A stretch of 64,000 nucleotides of DNA from Pythium myriotylum (Eukaryota > Oomycota > Peronosporomycetes > Pythiales > Pythiaceae), in the NCBI GenBank assembly GCA_023091665.1, contig JALJCQ010000017.1, forward strand, positions 2,542,001 through 2,606,000, in the 5' to 3' direction. Positions 1-11,849 of the stretch are shown in pieces (the first letter of the stretch is position 1; the number at the start of each line of letters is the position of its first letter). Both the position numbers and the translations under genes were made by a program. The notes under the pieces are model-generated. The model did no database searches. It saw nothing but the letters and a program-made list of their open reading frames with translations, and was not told the origin of the DNA.

Positions 1-2
1 GG

Positions 3-410
3 ATGGATCCCGGTCCTGAGAAGGCTGCGGTTTTCCGCGAGGAGCCCATGCTCCTAGAAGACGCGTTCGTCGTCGCGCTGCGGGAGGACTACGTCCAGCG
101 TCTCTCGCGCGGTTTATCCGCGAGTTCGGCTGCGCCGCCTCCGGTCACGCCGGTCCCACCACCGGTCATCGAACCGATGGACCTGAGTGTCATCGACCTC
201 AGTGGAGTCGATCTCAGCACGGTCGACTTGCGTGCGATCGACGTGAAGGCTCTTCACATCAAGTGTTCAACTTGTGGGAAGTTCGGTCACTTCCAGCGGA
301 ATTGTCCGCGCAAGAGGGGCGGTGGTCGTGCTCGCCGTGGTCGACCTCGGCGCTCGGGAAACCGAGGTGGATCTGCTTCCACGTCGCAGGGAAACGAGAG
401 TTCCCAGTAG
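3..410 (+). pseudogene. gag: Gypsy Gag, C-terminal part with zinc knuckle
   Basis: This is the nucleocapsid end of Gag; the N-terminal part is cut off by the window edge. A CCHC knuckle (C-x2-C-x4-H-x4-C) sits at residues 88-101 of the visible 135, followed by an Arg/Gly-rich basic tail suited to RNA binding. A PMDLSV motif before the knuckle is shared with the Gag at 40990-42051. The frame ends at TAG 408-410, and the protease frame overlaps it from 263 in the -1 phase. Whether the full gag is intact cannot be judged here. Confidence 0.8.
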
Positions 411-968
411 ACGCGGGGCAGTCTACTGGGGCGATCACTCCTCGCTCCGCGACGCCGAGTTCGGCAGTATCGCAAGGCGGTGTGCCCCCGGAAGAAGATC
501 TCTTCTCAGCAGTTGATGAGCTGCGCATCAGTGGCGAGCTCATCGTCGTCACTGCTCAAGTGAAGGGATTTGCACGTCCCTTCAGAGTCTTAATCGACTC
601 TGGTGCGACGCGCAATTACGGTCGCAAGCAAAGTATTGCTGAGAATGCTTCTCTGTTTGCTCAAGCTTGTGAGCGAGATCTCGGAAGAGTCTCGGTGCGT
701 CTTGCGACGGGCATCGTCGCAGAGACGAAGAAGATCGAGGTCGATCTACGCATTGCGTTTGTCGATTTCGACTCAGTCGAGCGCTTTACAGTGCTCGACA
801 TGGATGAGAGGTTTGACCTCATCCTCGGCATGCCGTGGCTCGAGCGCCACGAGCCATGGATCGACTGGAGGACCAAGTCGATTGGGAGCACGTCTCCCGG
901 CAGGAACGGAGCTCAGGAGCGTCATGAACCCTCCTTCGTCCGCCGGCTGATGAGCCCCATCAAAGAAG
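263..968 (+). pseudogene. Gypsy aspartic protease region
   Basis: This frame, -1 relative to gag, encodes a retropepsin-like domain. The catalytic motif IDSGATRN has its Asp near residue 112, followed by the hydrophobic strands and the FDLILGMPWLERHEP block that mark gypsy proteases. Translation probably enters by frameshift at 389-395 rather than from a start codon. After the IDW motif (about 880) the coding frame moves on to the frame used from 969, in a short stretch with no homology to guide it. This is most simply an indel, so the polyprotein is interrupted. Confidence 0.7.
389..395 (+). promoter_or_regulatory. Putative -1 ribosomal frameshift site G GGA AAC
   Basis: The heptamer GGGAAAC has the X XXY YYZ form with zero-frame codons GGA AAC, and lies four codons before the gag stop. 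Slipping back one base moves the ribosome into the open protease frame (reading AGKREFPVD). The same position in the related element at 36145-42377 has A AAA AAC. Both heptamers are classic retroviral slip sites. No downstream pseudoknot was modelled. Confidence 0.7.
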
Positions 969-3900
969 ATGGAAGTTGCCTACTTCATTGGCGTAGTGAA
1001 CGCCATGGACAACTCGGGTGTTCCGGAGACGGTCGTGCCGTCTGCCGTGGAGTACGGCGTAGAAGAGGGCGTCGAGTTGTCTCCGCCCCCTCCGAGTACC
1101 AGCATGGAAGATGCTTCCGGGATTTGTCCCCTTGTCGCGTGTCCGCGTGCGGTCGAGCCGCTTTCAGGGTCGTCGGATATGACCGAGCCCAGGCCTGAGC
1201 CACTCCCGCTCTCGGACGCGTCGTATGACGTGCACATCGTCGATGTGATGACGGGATCGTCGATCGATCCGTCCACGGTCGATATGGCACCGTTGCCCGA
1301 GTTCTCCGAGCTGACTAGCTTGGAGGAACTCCCTATGGACGATTTCGTCCGCGAGCTCAAAGCTGGTGAGATCGCTGAGGTTGTGATCCTCCGATCTGAG
1401 CGAGACCTCGCTCAACTCAACACCTCGACGGTGATTGACGAGGATGTCCTCGTTGAGTTTCGTCAGAAGTTTGACGCGCGCCGTGGTTCGGCCATCCTTA
1501 AGAATCCGAAGGATCGGTTCTATCCGCTAGTCAAGCGGTTTGCGGAGACTTGCCTCAGCAAGAACCCGCCGGCGGGGTTGCCCCCTGATCGTGGCGTTCG
1601 CCACGAGATCAAGCTCAAGCCTGGCTCGAGCTATGCAACGGTTCGCCAGTGGGCTCTGCCGGCCGAACAATCGGACTTCATTGATGAATTCTTTGCCAAG
1701 AAAGCCAAGGCTGGCCTGGTGTGCGAGAGCGTCTCGCCGCACAGCGCACCAACGTTCTGTGTGCGCAAGCCAAATGGCAAGTGGAGGATCGTCCACGCGT
1801 ACAACAAGTTGAACGCACAGACGATTCCTGCGTCCACTCCGATCCCTCGGAAGGATGTGATCATCCACCGGATGTCCGGCGCGAAGAAATTCAGTTCTCT
1901 CGACTTGGTCGACGGTTATTACCAAGTGCTCATGGAGCGTGGGGGACATCCCCAAGACTGCCGTCAGTACGCCGAGCGGCATGCTCTGGGAGTGGCTCGT
2001 GATGCCACAGGGGCTGTCGAACGCCCCAGCGACGTTCAATCGCTTGGTGACCCATTTGTTCCGTCCCCTGCGAGCGTTCGCACAGACGTACTTCGACGAC
2101 ATCTACGTCCACACGAAGCCGGAGCCCGGTCGTGATTTGGATACGCTCCATGAGGATCACCTCCGCCAAGTTCTCGAATGCCTCGAGGAGCATAAGCTTT
2201 ATGCCAACTTGGATAAGTGTATCTTCGGTGCCGAAGAGATCCCAGTGCTTGGGTGTTTCGTCGGAGTCGACGGTGTTCGGGCGGATCCCGAGAAGGTGAA
2301 GGCAATCGCCGAGTGGCCATCGCCACGGTCCATGAAGGACCTACGCAAGGGGTTGGGTCTCGCCAACTACTTGCACCGGTTCACGAAGAACTACGCCGAG
2401 ATGGCTCGGCCGCTGACTCAGCTGCTCAAGAATGACGTTGAGTGGTCGTGGTCTCACGACACGGAAGCTGCCTTCCAAAGGATCAAGGAGAGTCTCCTCC
2501 AAGCGCCGATCCTGGCGTTGCCGGATGACTCCGCTCCGTATAGCGTCGTCTGCGACGCCTCCGATTATGCGATCGGCTGTGCACTTCTGCAGAATGACCA
2601 CGATGGTCACGAGAGAGTCATCTCGTATCAGTCTCGCCAGCTCCAAGCGGGCGAGAAAAACTATCCAGTTCACGACAAGGAGTTGTTGGCGATGAAGTAC
2701 GCCCTGGTGAAATTCCGCGTTCACCTTCTCGGCGCGTTGCCGTTCGTGGTCTACACAGACCATCTTGTCGCCGCGAATGGCTCGCTGGTTGTCATTCTTT
2801 TCAGAATACAACTTTACTGTTGAGTACAAGCCGGGTCGGCTCAACGTGCTGGCGGACGCACTCTCTCGGCGTCCCGACTACGAGATGAACCATCTCACAT
2901 CAGTTGCTTCTGATGTCTACGACTTGATTCGTGACGCCTACGCAGGCGACGCACAATGTGCGGAGATCATTCGTGCTCTCAAGTCGTCCGACTCGGAGAA
3001 GTCTCTCTCGCCTCGTGTTCGAGCCCGACTCCATCGGTACACGTTCGAAGACGGTCTCCTGAAATATCAGGTCTCGAACAGCGAAGAAGCTCGCGTTGTC
3101 GTTCCTGCAGACGACGACCTGCGATATGTGATCGCGCATGGTGCCCACGACGCACCTGGTGCTGGCCATCTTGGCCGTGAGAAGACGTACGCGCTTCTCA
3201 GCCCAAGGTTTTGGTGGCCCAAGATGTACAAGTGGGTGTCGCGGTATGTCCGCACGTGTGACGTCTGTCAACGAGTGAAGCCAAGTGCACACTCTCAGGC
3301 TCCGCTTCAGAGCTTGCCTGTCCCCAGCGACTGCTGGCGCTCAGTGAGCATGGACTTCTTCTTTGGCATGCCAAAGACGTCCGCTGGGCACAATGGTGTG
3401 CTGGTCTTTGTTGACCGTTTGTCCAAGATGGTGCATCTTGTTCCGGTTTCGGATACCTGCACAGGTCTCGACTGTGCTCGACTTTTCGTCGACACTGTGT
3501 TTCGACTACACGGTCTCCCTGACTCAATCGTATCGGATCGGGATCCCAGGTTCACTGGTGATTTCTGGGAAGGTCTCTTCCAAATCCTGGGCTCCAGGCT
3601 CGACATGTCGACGACGGACCATCCGGAGACCGATGGTCAGACCGAGCGCGCCAACCGCGTCGTCGAGGATATCCTCCGCTCGTATTGTGCGAGTGACCCA
3701 CTCTCGTGGTGCGACCACCTCCCCATGGTGGAGTTCGCCATGAACAACTCTGTTCATGCCTCGACAGGTCTGTCGCCGTTCTACGTGAACGGGTTGAGAC
3801 ACCCAGCGCTGCCGCTCTGTCTCATGGGCAGTGCCCAGTCTGGTGAGGGAGGGGCTCGGCAATTACTTGCCTCCCAGTTGGAAGGTGTTTCCAAGTCGGC

Positions 3901-4804
3901 GGAGCGCCGCAAGATCGACGAGTTCTTGTCGACACGTGTGAACGTCATCACCCGCGTGCGTGACGCGATGGCAGCTGCCCAAGATGTTCAGAAGGAACAA
4001 GTGAACAAACACGGTCGGAAGAACACGCACGTGTTCAAGCCAGGCGACTATGTGCTTGTCAGCACGAAGAACATGTCTCAGAATGCTGTGTCCAGCTTGG
4101 GCAGCTCAAAGCTGCTGCCGAGATATATCGGCCCGTTCAAGGTGTTGAAGCGGAGTGGAAACTCCTACAGGGTCGACCTGCCAACATGGTTGCAGACGCA
4201 CCCGACGTTCTACGTCGGCTTGCTCAAGCCATATCTCCGCCCTGATGGAGATGCATCAGACGAAGAGTCGTCGGAAACAATTCCAAGCGGAGTTGCCGCC
4301 GATATGCAACCACCCACAGTCGCGCACGAGAACGTGCCAGTCACGGATGGTTCCTCCAGCGACTCTCTCGCAGTGCAGGGTTCTGCAAGTGGCGTGGTTC
4401 ACCCACACAGCGAAGCGCCAAGACGCTCTGCACGGCTTGCTCAAGCTCGTCGAAGTTCGACATGGTCGTCAAATGCGACCGCAGCGTCGTCAATACGACG
4501 TCGGGTTACGTTTGCTGAACCCGAAGGAGCACGTCGGGTCCCCGACGCTGGTGTCAACACCAGAAGGAAAGCGCTGCGACCGGTGCGCGCTCCTTTGCCT
4601 GTGATCGACAGGAATGGCGAACGCCATTATCACGTCGAGTCTCTCGACAGTGTGCGTGTGCACAATGGCGTCCGCCAGCTCTTGGTTAAGTGGCTTGGAT
4701 ATCCAAGCAACCAGAGTTCCTGGGTTGATGAGAATATTCTCAGGCAAGATTGCTCTGATCTTGTTCGCGCATGCGAACATGATCATCCTGGATGGTTCCA
4801 GTAG
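969..4804 (+). pseudogene. pol: Gypsy pol: RT, RNase H, integrase, chromodomain, with two breaks
   Basis: The domains are complete but sit in three frames. The RT N-terminal half (RHEIKLKPGSS to DGYYQV) ends at the five-G run 1940-1944, where one extra G moves the reading frame. The RT continues with YFDDIYVH into RNase H (VVCDASDYAIGC) until YTDH near 2760. There about 30 nt covering the usual SLRT segment are missing and the frame changes again. The last frame (to 4804) carries the HHCC zinc finger, the integrase core with DFFFG, VSDRDPRF and QTERANR, the C-terminal domain, and a chromodomain (YHVESLDSVR to LVKWLGYP). The element cannot make a full Pol as it stands. Confidence 0.85.
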
Positions 4805-5746
4805 GTGGGACCGACCACCTCCATCAAGATGAGAAGTGTCTCAAGTTCCTCAAGGAAGACGCTCAGTGGAGCACACGGAAGGTCCGTCTCAGTCAAGTCG
4901 ACTGTCCCTGTCTATTATAGACATGGGTACAAGACCCAAGCAGAAGGCCATGAAGATGGCGAGAACGCCGCGTTCGGCGCAGTCGAAGCTTCGACAACGT
5001 CCACCGACCTCATCGGTTGCGTTGGACAACGCTCGCACCAAGCCAGAGTGGCTAGCTCAGTTTGGTGTTGCTACACCGAGCAGTTCTCTGCGGTGTAGCC
5101 ATCACGCCCGAGCGTGTGGCCGACAACACGAAGTTGTCCGGCAACGTCGTTGTTCGACTGCCACGGGTATCCCCGCACTCCACGCACTCAGTTGAGTCGC
5201 TGGATGAGGCTAGCCAGCCTCTTGAGTACTTGGTAGTACTCGCGGTGGACATCCACCGACCACAGTCTCCAGTATTGGACTGGACCCAATTCTGGGCACC
5301 GTCAAGAGACGAAGTTTGCGAGTTCGCATCGTACAGGTCTGTACGCTTGCACAAGGCAAGAACCCATCACACTGAGTGTGTGTGCCAAGTTTGGGCTTGC
5401 CGCGAGCTCGGCTCGCCTCACAATGGTCGTCTGACCATGCCATTTTGGCTTGCCGCCGTCAGACGGCAAAATGGCCCAGTTTTGGGGGATCGTCATGATC
5501 CAGTGGTCGCTGGCGACCGCGCGCACGTCTGCATGCGTCTCATGGCGCAGCGAGGTGTTGCGCCAAGCCGCTGCGGCTCTCGATCAGTCGTTGTCGAAAA
5601 ATCGACACGCGACTTCGCGCTCATGGTCGCCATGAGTCTGTACCCATTTCCGTGTGGGTCCTCGGAAATTCGTACTGGAATAGGCTCGTGTTACTTTTCT
5701 AGGACACGGCTGCTCCTAAAGTAGGGACAAGGGTGTTCCTCATTTT
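4805..5746. other. Gypsy 3' untranslated region
   Basis: About 940 bases lie between the chromodomain stop and the polypurine tract. A 220-codon open frame at 5062-5724 has no recognisable domain and a composition rich in Arg, Ser and Val, so I do not call it a gene. I see no tRNA or other element here. Confidence 0.5.
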
Positions 5747-5758
5747 GGGTGGGGGTGG
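5747..5758 (+). promoter_or_regulatory. Polypurine tract
   Basis: A G-rich run (GGGTGGGGGTGG) stands immediately before TGTAAC, the expected place for the plus-strand primer of a gypsy element. Confidence 0.55.
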
Positions 5759-6060
5759 TGTAACGGGGTACAAGGTTACACAAGTAGGTTAGGTTGTGTA
5801 GGTACATAATGTGTGTGGTCCACTTAGGGGAAAAGTTACCCTAAGTAGTGACTCTCTTCTATTAGATTCAGTAGGGGATATCCCTGGGTATTAGATACCA
5901 GGGATATCAGGTATAGGGGGGATTATTCCCCAGGGAATAATCTGAATACAATCAGTTCGCCTTTTGCCAAGTCCTTGGCGCTCGTCGACAGGGGTCGACT
6001 CGGAGCGGCTGCTCACGCTTCCTCAAGCGCAGGTGCTGTGCACGGTCGTGGACCATTACA
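5759..6060 (+). repeat. Putative 3' LTR of the first gypsy element
   Basis: The 302-bp segment starts TGTAACGGG and ends CCATTACA, an inverted TGTAA/TTACA pair like that of the 312-bp LTRs at 36145 and 42066. It follows directly on a purine tract. The upstream partner is outside the window, so the call rests on termini, size and position. Confidence 0.55.
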
Positions 6061-6944
6061 CAAGCCGGCCAGCGCTGATACTGTGGTGATGCGGATTGAG
6101 AAAGAGAGGCCGCGGTCTCTCACCACCGTCTACCCCGTGGATCCGACGGTTAGACTGTCCCGCAGGAGCTCCGGTTGGGGATCCAGAGGGCCCTAATGTC
6201 CCTCGTTGTGGGTCCCGAGTCTTAGAAGGAAAGGCGAAGTTTAAGCTAGACTAGGCTAATTAGGCTAATATGTAGGGTACAGGTAGTAGGCGTAGGGTAG
6301 GTGCTGGATCTCGTGTCTCAGGTTCTGATTTTGTGTGGAACACCCGGATCCGGGTTAAAACCGGATTTATGTGGACCACATAAGTTGGGTCCGGACACGT
6401 GTCTGGCCGATAACAAACAAGTTGCGATTTTCCCCCCTCAAGCTCAAGTCCCCGGACCAAGCGGCGAACAAGAGGGAAGGTCAGAGGCACGCGTCAGCTG
6501 CGGTCAAGGTCAGGAGAACCCAGCGCGCCCCCCGCCTCGTGCAGCTTCAACCCCCAAGTCCCGTGGGTGGCAAGCAGCCCACGTTAAAGTTCCAGTGTCC
6601 CGAGACACTGTGGGAAGGTCAAGGTCGTTTTCAAGGTCGGATCCAAGCCTCGCGGCGCGGATCCCGTGTCAAGTCCTGCCGGTCGCGCTACGCACCGGAT
6701 CCAGGCCACGCCGCGCGTGTAACCGCTGCGGCGCGTCTCTTCCGCTCAAGGCTCAACGGATCTTGTCTTCTCCGCGCTTGCAACGCGGGATCTCGAGTCC
6801 ACGGTCCCAGAACGGGTACAAGACCAAAGAACTGGGGCGTTTGTGTCCAGGGTGCGGTTGTTACCGAATCCTGCACAGACGCTGACGTGGGAAGCGCCAG
6901 CAAGAGTAATTTTGCTGCCCGCTACACCACAATACTGGCGGTTT
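6061..6944. other. No recognisable gene
   Basis: Overlapping open frames are present (6301-6885, 6371-6961) but in several frames at once and without domains. The stretch 6300-6420 is rich in repeated GGATCCGGGT-type and GTGGACCACAT-type short inverted motifs. It may be old LTR DNA, but I cannot place it. Confidence 0.3.
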
Positions 6945-7395
6945 TCTCAGTACTTGATTAAATGTGGTTTCCAGAGAATGCTCCCCGTGCTTCTTTGTCA
7001 CGCAAGGCGGTGCCGAGTTTGCAATCATTGGGATTTATGTCGACGACATTATCATCGTCAGAACGGACGAGGCAATCGAAGCTGCAATGGTAGCACTGAA
7101 GTCCGAGTTCAAGGTGAAATACCTTGGAACTATATCGTTCTGTGTGGGTCTCCAGGTAACTCAGATCCCGACGGGGATTGTGTTGCATCAGGCAACCTAC
7201 ATCAGCAAAGTTCTGACACGCTTTAACATGTCTCTAGAATTGCCAGGACGCCCATGGTTGTGCAGAGCCTAAGACCAGAGAGCGATGTCTTTGGACCAAG
7301 ACGTGGCAGTAAAAGGGTACTCGACGAGACGGTACTGAAGATCGTTGCTGCTGCGATTGCTTGCCCGTTGGCTGTGCGAGGCGGTCATACGTGGT
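6945..7395 (+). pseudogene. Ty1/copia reverse transcriptase fragment
   Basis: The reading frame to about 7262 matches the copia RT core: the YVDDIIIV catalytic box, then YLGTISFCVGLQV and a TYISKVLTRFNM motif. After 7262 the match continues in another frame (ARTPMVVQSL, the usual copia C-P-x-x-T-P-M region), so there is a frameshift near 7240-7262. It lies on the opposite strand to the copia gag-integrase piece at 7713-9800, which lacks exactly this part. The two may be halves of one element split by an inversion. Confidence 0.75.
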
Positions 7396-7610
7396 GAGTT
7401 CCAAGCTCTAACCCTTGGTTCAAAGAGTTCTAAGAGTCACAAGTCCGGTTTGGAACAATTCCAAGCAAGTTCCCTAAAGTCTGCGAAGGCGGTGGAAAGT
7501 GTCAAGTCCAGCACATACTCCAGTAAGCTGCGAATTTTGACCCTACTACACGTCAACCCTGTTGATCGCGCTTGCGCGCAAACACCCACCGACATCCAAT
7601 AGGTCGTTGC

Positions 7611-7637
7611 TGTGTGTGCGTGTGCATGTGAATGTGT

Positions 7638-7685
<48 letters not shown>
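7611..7685. repeat. (TG)n microsatellite followed by a 34-G run
   Basis: A TG-rich tract (7611-7651) passes directly into 34 uninterrupted G residues (7652-7685). Such a run can form G-quadruplexes and is also error-prone in sequencing, so its exact length is uncertain. Confidence 0.9.
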
Positions 7686-7712
7686 CGGCACTCTTGCACG
7701 TTTCCAATTACT

Positions 7713-9800
7713 TCACAATCGAGAAGTGACTGCAGCTCCGATTTTATGGTCTCCTTCCGCATGCCCTATAGCCCGACACTGTCTGGGGCTCTGCACAAAG
7801 TTCTCTGCATTCGTGTTATGAGCGTATGGTACGGAAGTCTCCAGGTTTATTCCGCTAGACGTGCAGAACTCCTGAAATGACTTCGAGACGTACTCGGATG
7901 CGTTGTCGACACGAACATTCTTGATGGTGTGCTCCGGGAACTGCGTCTTGAAGTGAATGATGCTGGCTAGCAGCTTTGGCATCACTTCGTTTCGAGAAGT
8001 TAGCAATTGAACCTTCGAGAACCGAGTCGATGTGTCTTTCACAACCATGAAGTAGTTGAAGGGACCCGATGGTGGGGATATCGGGCCGCACACATCGCTC
8101 ACCAGAGTGTCGAGGACACCGCGTGGTTTGATCTTCTCGCCGTGGAGCTTGACCTTCGGGTGGTTCTGAAGCTTTCCCATTGCACACGGTCTACACAGTC
8201 GTTTGCTATGAGTGGCAAAGTCGCTCTGCTTAAGTGGCATGCCAACCACTGCCTTCAACATTCTCTTCATCATGTCCCTGCCTGGATGACCTGATCGATC
8301 GTGCCACTGCTCGTATACGCTCGTCTCGGTTGAACGAGGAGCAGATGTGCCAATCGTGTCGTGGATGAAACTAGCCGCACATTCCGGCGATGGAGTGATG
8401 AGAGTGACATAGAGTCCGTTGCCATTTTCCTCACATTCCTCCACGATCTGACCTTTCGCATTAGTCAAACGCAAGCACTCCCTGCCATCGGGGAGAGTAG
8501 CTGTGTTGACGTGCAATCCATTCTTTCGGATGTCGGCAAAGCCGATCAAGTTCCGAGAAGCGGATGCTGCGAAGATTGCCTTGGTGATGTTGATCGTAGT
8601 TCCATTAGGCAACTGGACTTGTGCTTGTCCAGCACCCTTAGCGATAGACGCAGCACCGCCAATTGTCTTGACTTTGGCGGGCGTTTCCGATGCCTCGAGT
8701 GACGTAAAGAACTTCCGATCCCTTAGGATAGCGTTGGTTGTTCCTGAGTCGATGAGGCAGGAGTCATATTCGCTCTCATTACTACTGTAGCACTCAACGC
8801 AGTTCGCTTCAGCTTCGTCACTGTCATCGGACAAGTTCGTCATGAACGTGGCCTTGTTCTTCGAAGACGATGGTCCTCTGCTCTTCCCCTTCATCGTCTG
8901 AGACGACTTAGCGTTTCGCAGTGACTCTTGGTAAAGCTTGACGTGGAACGCAGGTGTGGGACACTTCGCAGCCCAGTGATCTCTCAGACCACACTTCCTG
9001 CATGCATTGTTCGAATCCGAGTTGTAGAATGCCCTGTGTGCCCCAGGCTTCCTGTTCCTTGATGAGAACTTCCGTCCCTTTCCATTGCCCTTCCACTGCT
9101 TCTTGCCATGACGGCGCTGATGAGGCTTATCCTGTTGACGTGGAACTTCCCCATAGTTGACTTCAGCCTTCAACGGCTTTTCAGGCGGGTCCGGGACGCG
9201 TCGCTCATCGTGGTTGCGCTGAAGCAACAGGCCGTACTTCTCATCGAGCAGTAGGGTAGCCACTAGCTTGTCGAAAGTCGTATGATTCATGCGGCGATAC
9301 TGTGTAGCCAGTATGCGTTCCGCCGGACTGAACGTCGTGAGAGTCTTGTCGATCTTGTTCAACTCCGTCAACTTCTTACCACACCACGAGAGCTCACTCG
9401 CGATGCTGTACAACTTTGTCGTGTACTCGGTGACTGTCTTGAAGTTGTAGAAACAGAGTTTGTTCCATTCATCGTTCAGGAGTGACAACATTGCTTGCTT
9501 TCGATCGGTGTCGAAGCGAAGGCGCAGATTTGTCCAAATTACAGCGGGGTTGCGTTCCTCAAGGTAATTGACCTTGAAGTCTTTGTGCAGGTGCCGGAGG
9601 ATCAGGCACACTGCGCGGGCAGCGTCGTTGCGAGTGGCAACTTCCCTCGTCGTAGTGCCGCTTGGTATGACGAAGTTTTCATCGATCGTGTCGCTAAGGC
9701 CTTCGGCGCATATGTTGTTGTAGCACTCGAGTGACCACACGATCTAGTTCTTGCCACCGATGTCCAGCGCTGGGAACTTCAACTTCTCGAAGTTCGACAT
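7713..9800 (-). pseudogene. Ty1/copia Gag-protease-integrase, truncated
   Basis: The frame starts at an ATG at 9798-9800 (MSNFEKLKFPALDIGGKN), typical of copia Gag, but a TAG at 9744-9746 follows at codon 19 where related proteins have an aromatic residue. Beyond it are the Gag body, a zinc knuckle (CRKCGLRDHWAAKC), a protease site (LIDSGTTNAIL), the pre-integrase HHCC region (HDRSGHPG, CRPCAMGK) and the integrase core with LVSDVCGP and VRVDNASEY. Homology stops near VPYAHN (about 7800), before the catalytic Glu; the final residues are unrelated. No LTR was recognised. Confidence 0.85.
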
Positions 9801-9900
9801 GGTAGGAGCGGACGAGACGGCGCTAAGTACTTCTCTGCTTGGTACGACTCCCTAAGTACACGTTGAGCAAAGTGCCAGAGTACTAACGTATTCTTTCAGA

Positions 9901-11758
9901 TAAAAGACCGGTCTTTTATTGATTTCTAGGCCGCAGGTTCCCAATTTTAGTGACATCGGTCTTGTATTCAAGCGGTCTTCTATTATTTTGGGCATTGAAT
10001 CTGGTGTGATGGTTTGGGTGTGCCCAGCCGAAGCTATCGTCCTGGGTTCAATTCTCCCGTCTGCAGTGACCGTGTGCATTGTGTTTTGTTGTGTTTCAGG
10101 TACAGGTTCCAGAACAAGCTGGTAAGTATTTAGGAGGGTCAGCACACGGCCACTGCAGACGGTCGCAATTTTTTGCAGGGTTTAGGGTTATTCGCCTATG
10201 GGTCAATCAGCGATATATCATCGATGGCTTCACAGAGTGCATCACTTTCATCAATCTCTGGTGGCCGCACGATGTGGTCGACACTTGCAGTCCTCCATGC
10301 ATCACGAAAGCCCTCCCCGTAGACATCGTGGCGGCTGATGTGCAATTCTCCGACGTCGTCGACAAACCCCGCTCTCTTGATGGACATTTGGATGACGTGG
10401 TCAGGGACGGCGCACCACGCATCTTGGACCCACGATGAGACAACATCAACGGATGGTGGCTTTGGATTCGCGCCTTTCGTGTACTGCACCTTGTCGGACC
10501 GCTTCCACATGTCAATGAGTGGTGCAATGTTGTCCTTAAAGGACTTGTAGATTCCGATATCTCCAGTATGGAGATACGGTGTCATCCCACCAGGAATGAA
10601 GCACATATCAATCTGACGTTTGGCGCAGTGTGCCTTCACATCCTTGCCAATGGGCGCTCGCATCGAGTCCCACACGAGATGCTTGGTACCGGTCCACAGC
10701 AAAGGAAGTGCAAGATCAATCCACTTGATCAGTACACTTTGATCCACCCATGCACGCTTTTGTTGGAGTACGATGCACCCATTGACTCGGGACGTCGTTG
10801 GCTCACACCCTTTCCAAATAAGCATGGGTGGCTGACGGATGCCACTCGCTGTCACGGACAGGATTGCTGTGATGCGCATGGACTGAAATCCTGTAGACTT
10901 GATCGCCACGTGGCGTGCACCAATCTGGTGTCTGATGTCTCGGATCTTCGAAGTAAACGGCAGTCTCGTCCATGAGCACCGTACACTCTGGGTTCATTAA
11001 CGAACGCAGCGATGACAGATATCGCATGTAGGACACGGCACGTTCGCACACATCGGTGTCCGCAAGTGTTGTCATGTTCGTGACCTTGCGAAGGGTCAAA
11101 TCGTTGCGCCGCATGAAGCCTGCCAACCATCCGTCAGACGCGACAAAGTCTTTCAAACCGACAGTGATAGAGATAGCGATGGCGATGTCAGCGATCACGC
11201 TCTTGTAACCTTCTCCTTGCGAAGCCGGTGCTTGGTGATGAGATCGAGCAACTCGTTCTCTAGCGCTCCAAGAACGGGCTTACGACCACCGCCTGAGAGA
11301 CGAAAAGAACGATCGAAGTCGCAACGGATGACGATACGATCGGACCACCCCTTTCGACAATCACGCTCACGAATTTTCCAGCTCTTCGCGTTGAAGTGCG
11401 CTGCTGCACGAGAAGCGACCCCGCCGTTCTTCTCAATCCAGTCGATGACTTCGATCTTGGTAGCGATGCTGATGCTGGCACGAACTGGACCCATGGTAAA
11501 CGTTGGAGGCGGTGTTCTTTGAGGGGTTTAGCGGTGGTTGTTGGATCTGAAACTGGAGGTTATGATGGGTGACTCACTGCCAAGCCAGCAGGAGTGGTCC
11601 AGCAGTGCTGGCCCATGTCTGTGGGCCCTCAGAAATTCTGGTCAATTCCGCCAGAATGTGTCACACGTCACACATTTAAAGCGGCCTTCTATTGTTTCTG
11701 CCTTGCTTCCAACCAGTCACTAAATCGGGGAGGTCTTGTATTCCAGGGAGGTCTTTTA
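9901..11758 (-). mobile_element. Pogo-like (Tc1/mariner superfamily) DNA transposon, decayed
   Basis: A three-piece DDE transposase lies between short terminal inverted repeats TAAAAGACC (9901-9909) and GGTCTTTTA (11750-11758). The outer TA may be the target dinucleotide. Further copies of GGTCTTNTATT near both ends (about 9953, 9973, 11736) suggest subterminal binding repeats. The exact ends are tentative. Confidence 0.55.
10196..11494 (-). pseudogene. Pogo-like DDE transposase with two frameshifts
   Basis: The N-terminal helix-turn-helix region begins at 11494 (MGPVRASISIATKIEVIDW), in the style of CENP-B/pogo DNA-binding domains. The frame shifts near 11205 into a second piece with a CENP-B-type HTH (GWLAGFMRRNDLTLRK) and the first catalytic Asp (VLMDETAVYF). 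It shifts again near 10930 into a third piece with the second Asp (LVWDSMRAPI) and a likely third Asp (HTGDIGIYKSFK). This DDD arrangement is normal for pogo-like enzymes. The breaks mean it is inactive. Confidence 0.7.
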
Positions 11759-11849
11759 TTCTAAAGAATACGTTAGGTACGAACTGTGCGGGGACTAAGT
11801 TCGATAACGAGCGTACTAGAAGAAGAACTAAATGTACTTAGTTAAAGAT

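Larger units (their letters stand above)
1..6060 (+). mobile_element. Ty3/gypsy chromodomain retrotransposon, 5' end outside window, pol decayed
   Basis: Gag end, protease, reverse transcriptase, RNase H, integrase and chromodomain follow in gypsy order on the plus strand, then a purine tract (5747-5758) and a putative 302-bp LTR (5759-6060). The 5' LTR and most of gag lie left of the window, so no target duplication can be checked. The gag-to-protease step is a -1 overlap that looks programmed, while three later frame changes (near 940-970, at the G run 1940-1944, and at a deletion near 2766) look like damage. The proteins are clearly related to the element at 36145-42377. Confidence 0.85.

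Noticed and set aside
5062..5724. 220-codon frame after the gypsy pol gene as an env-like or accessory ORF
   Set aside because: No signal peptide, membrane span or recognisable motif; a chance frame in GC-rich DNA is more likely.
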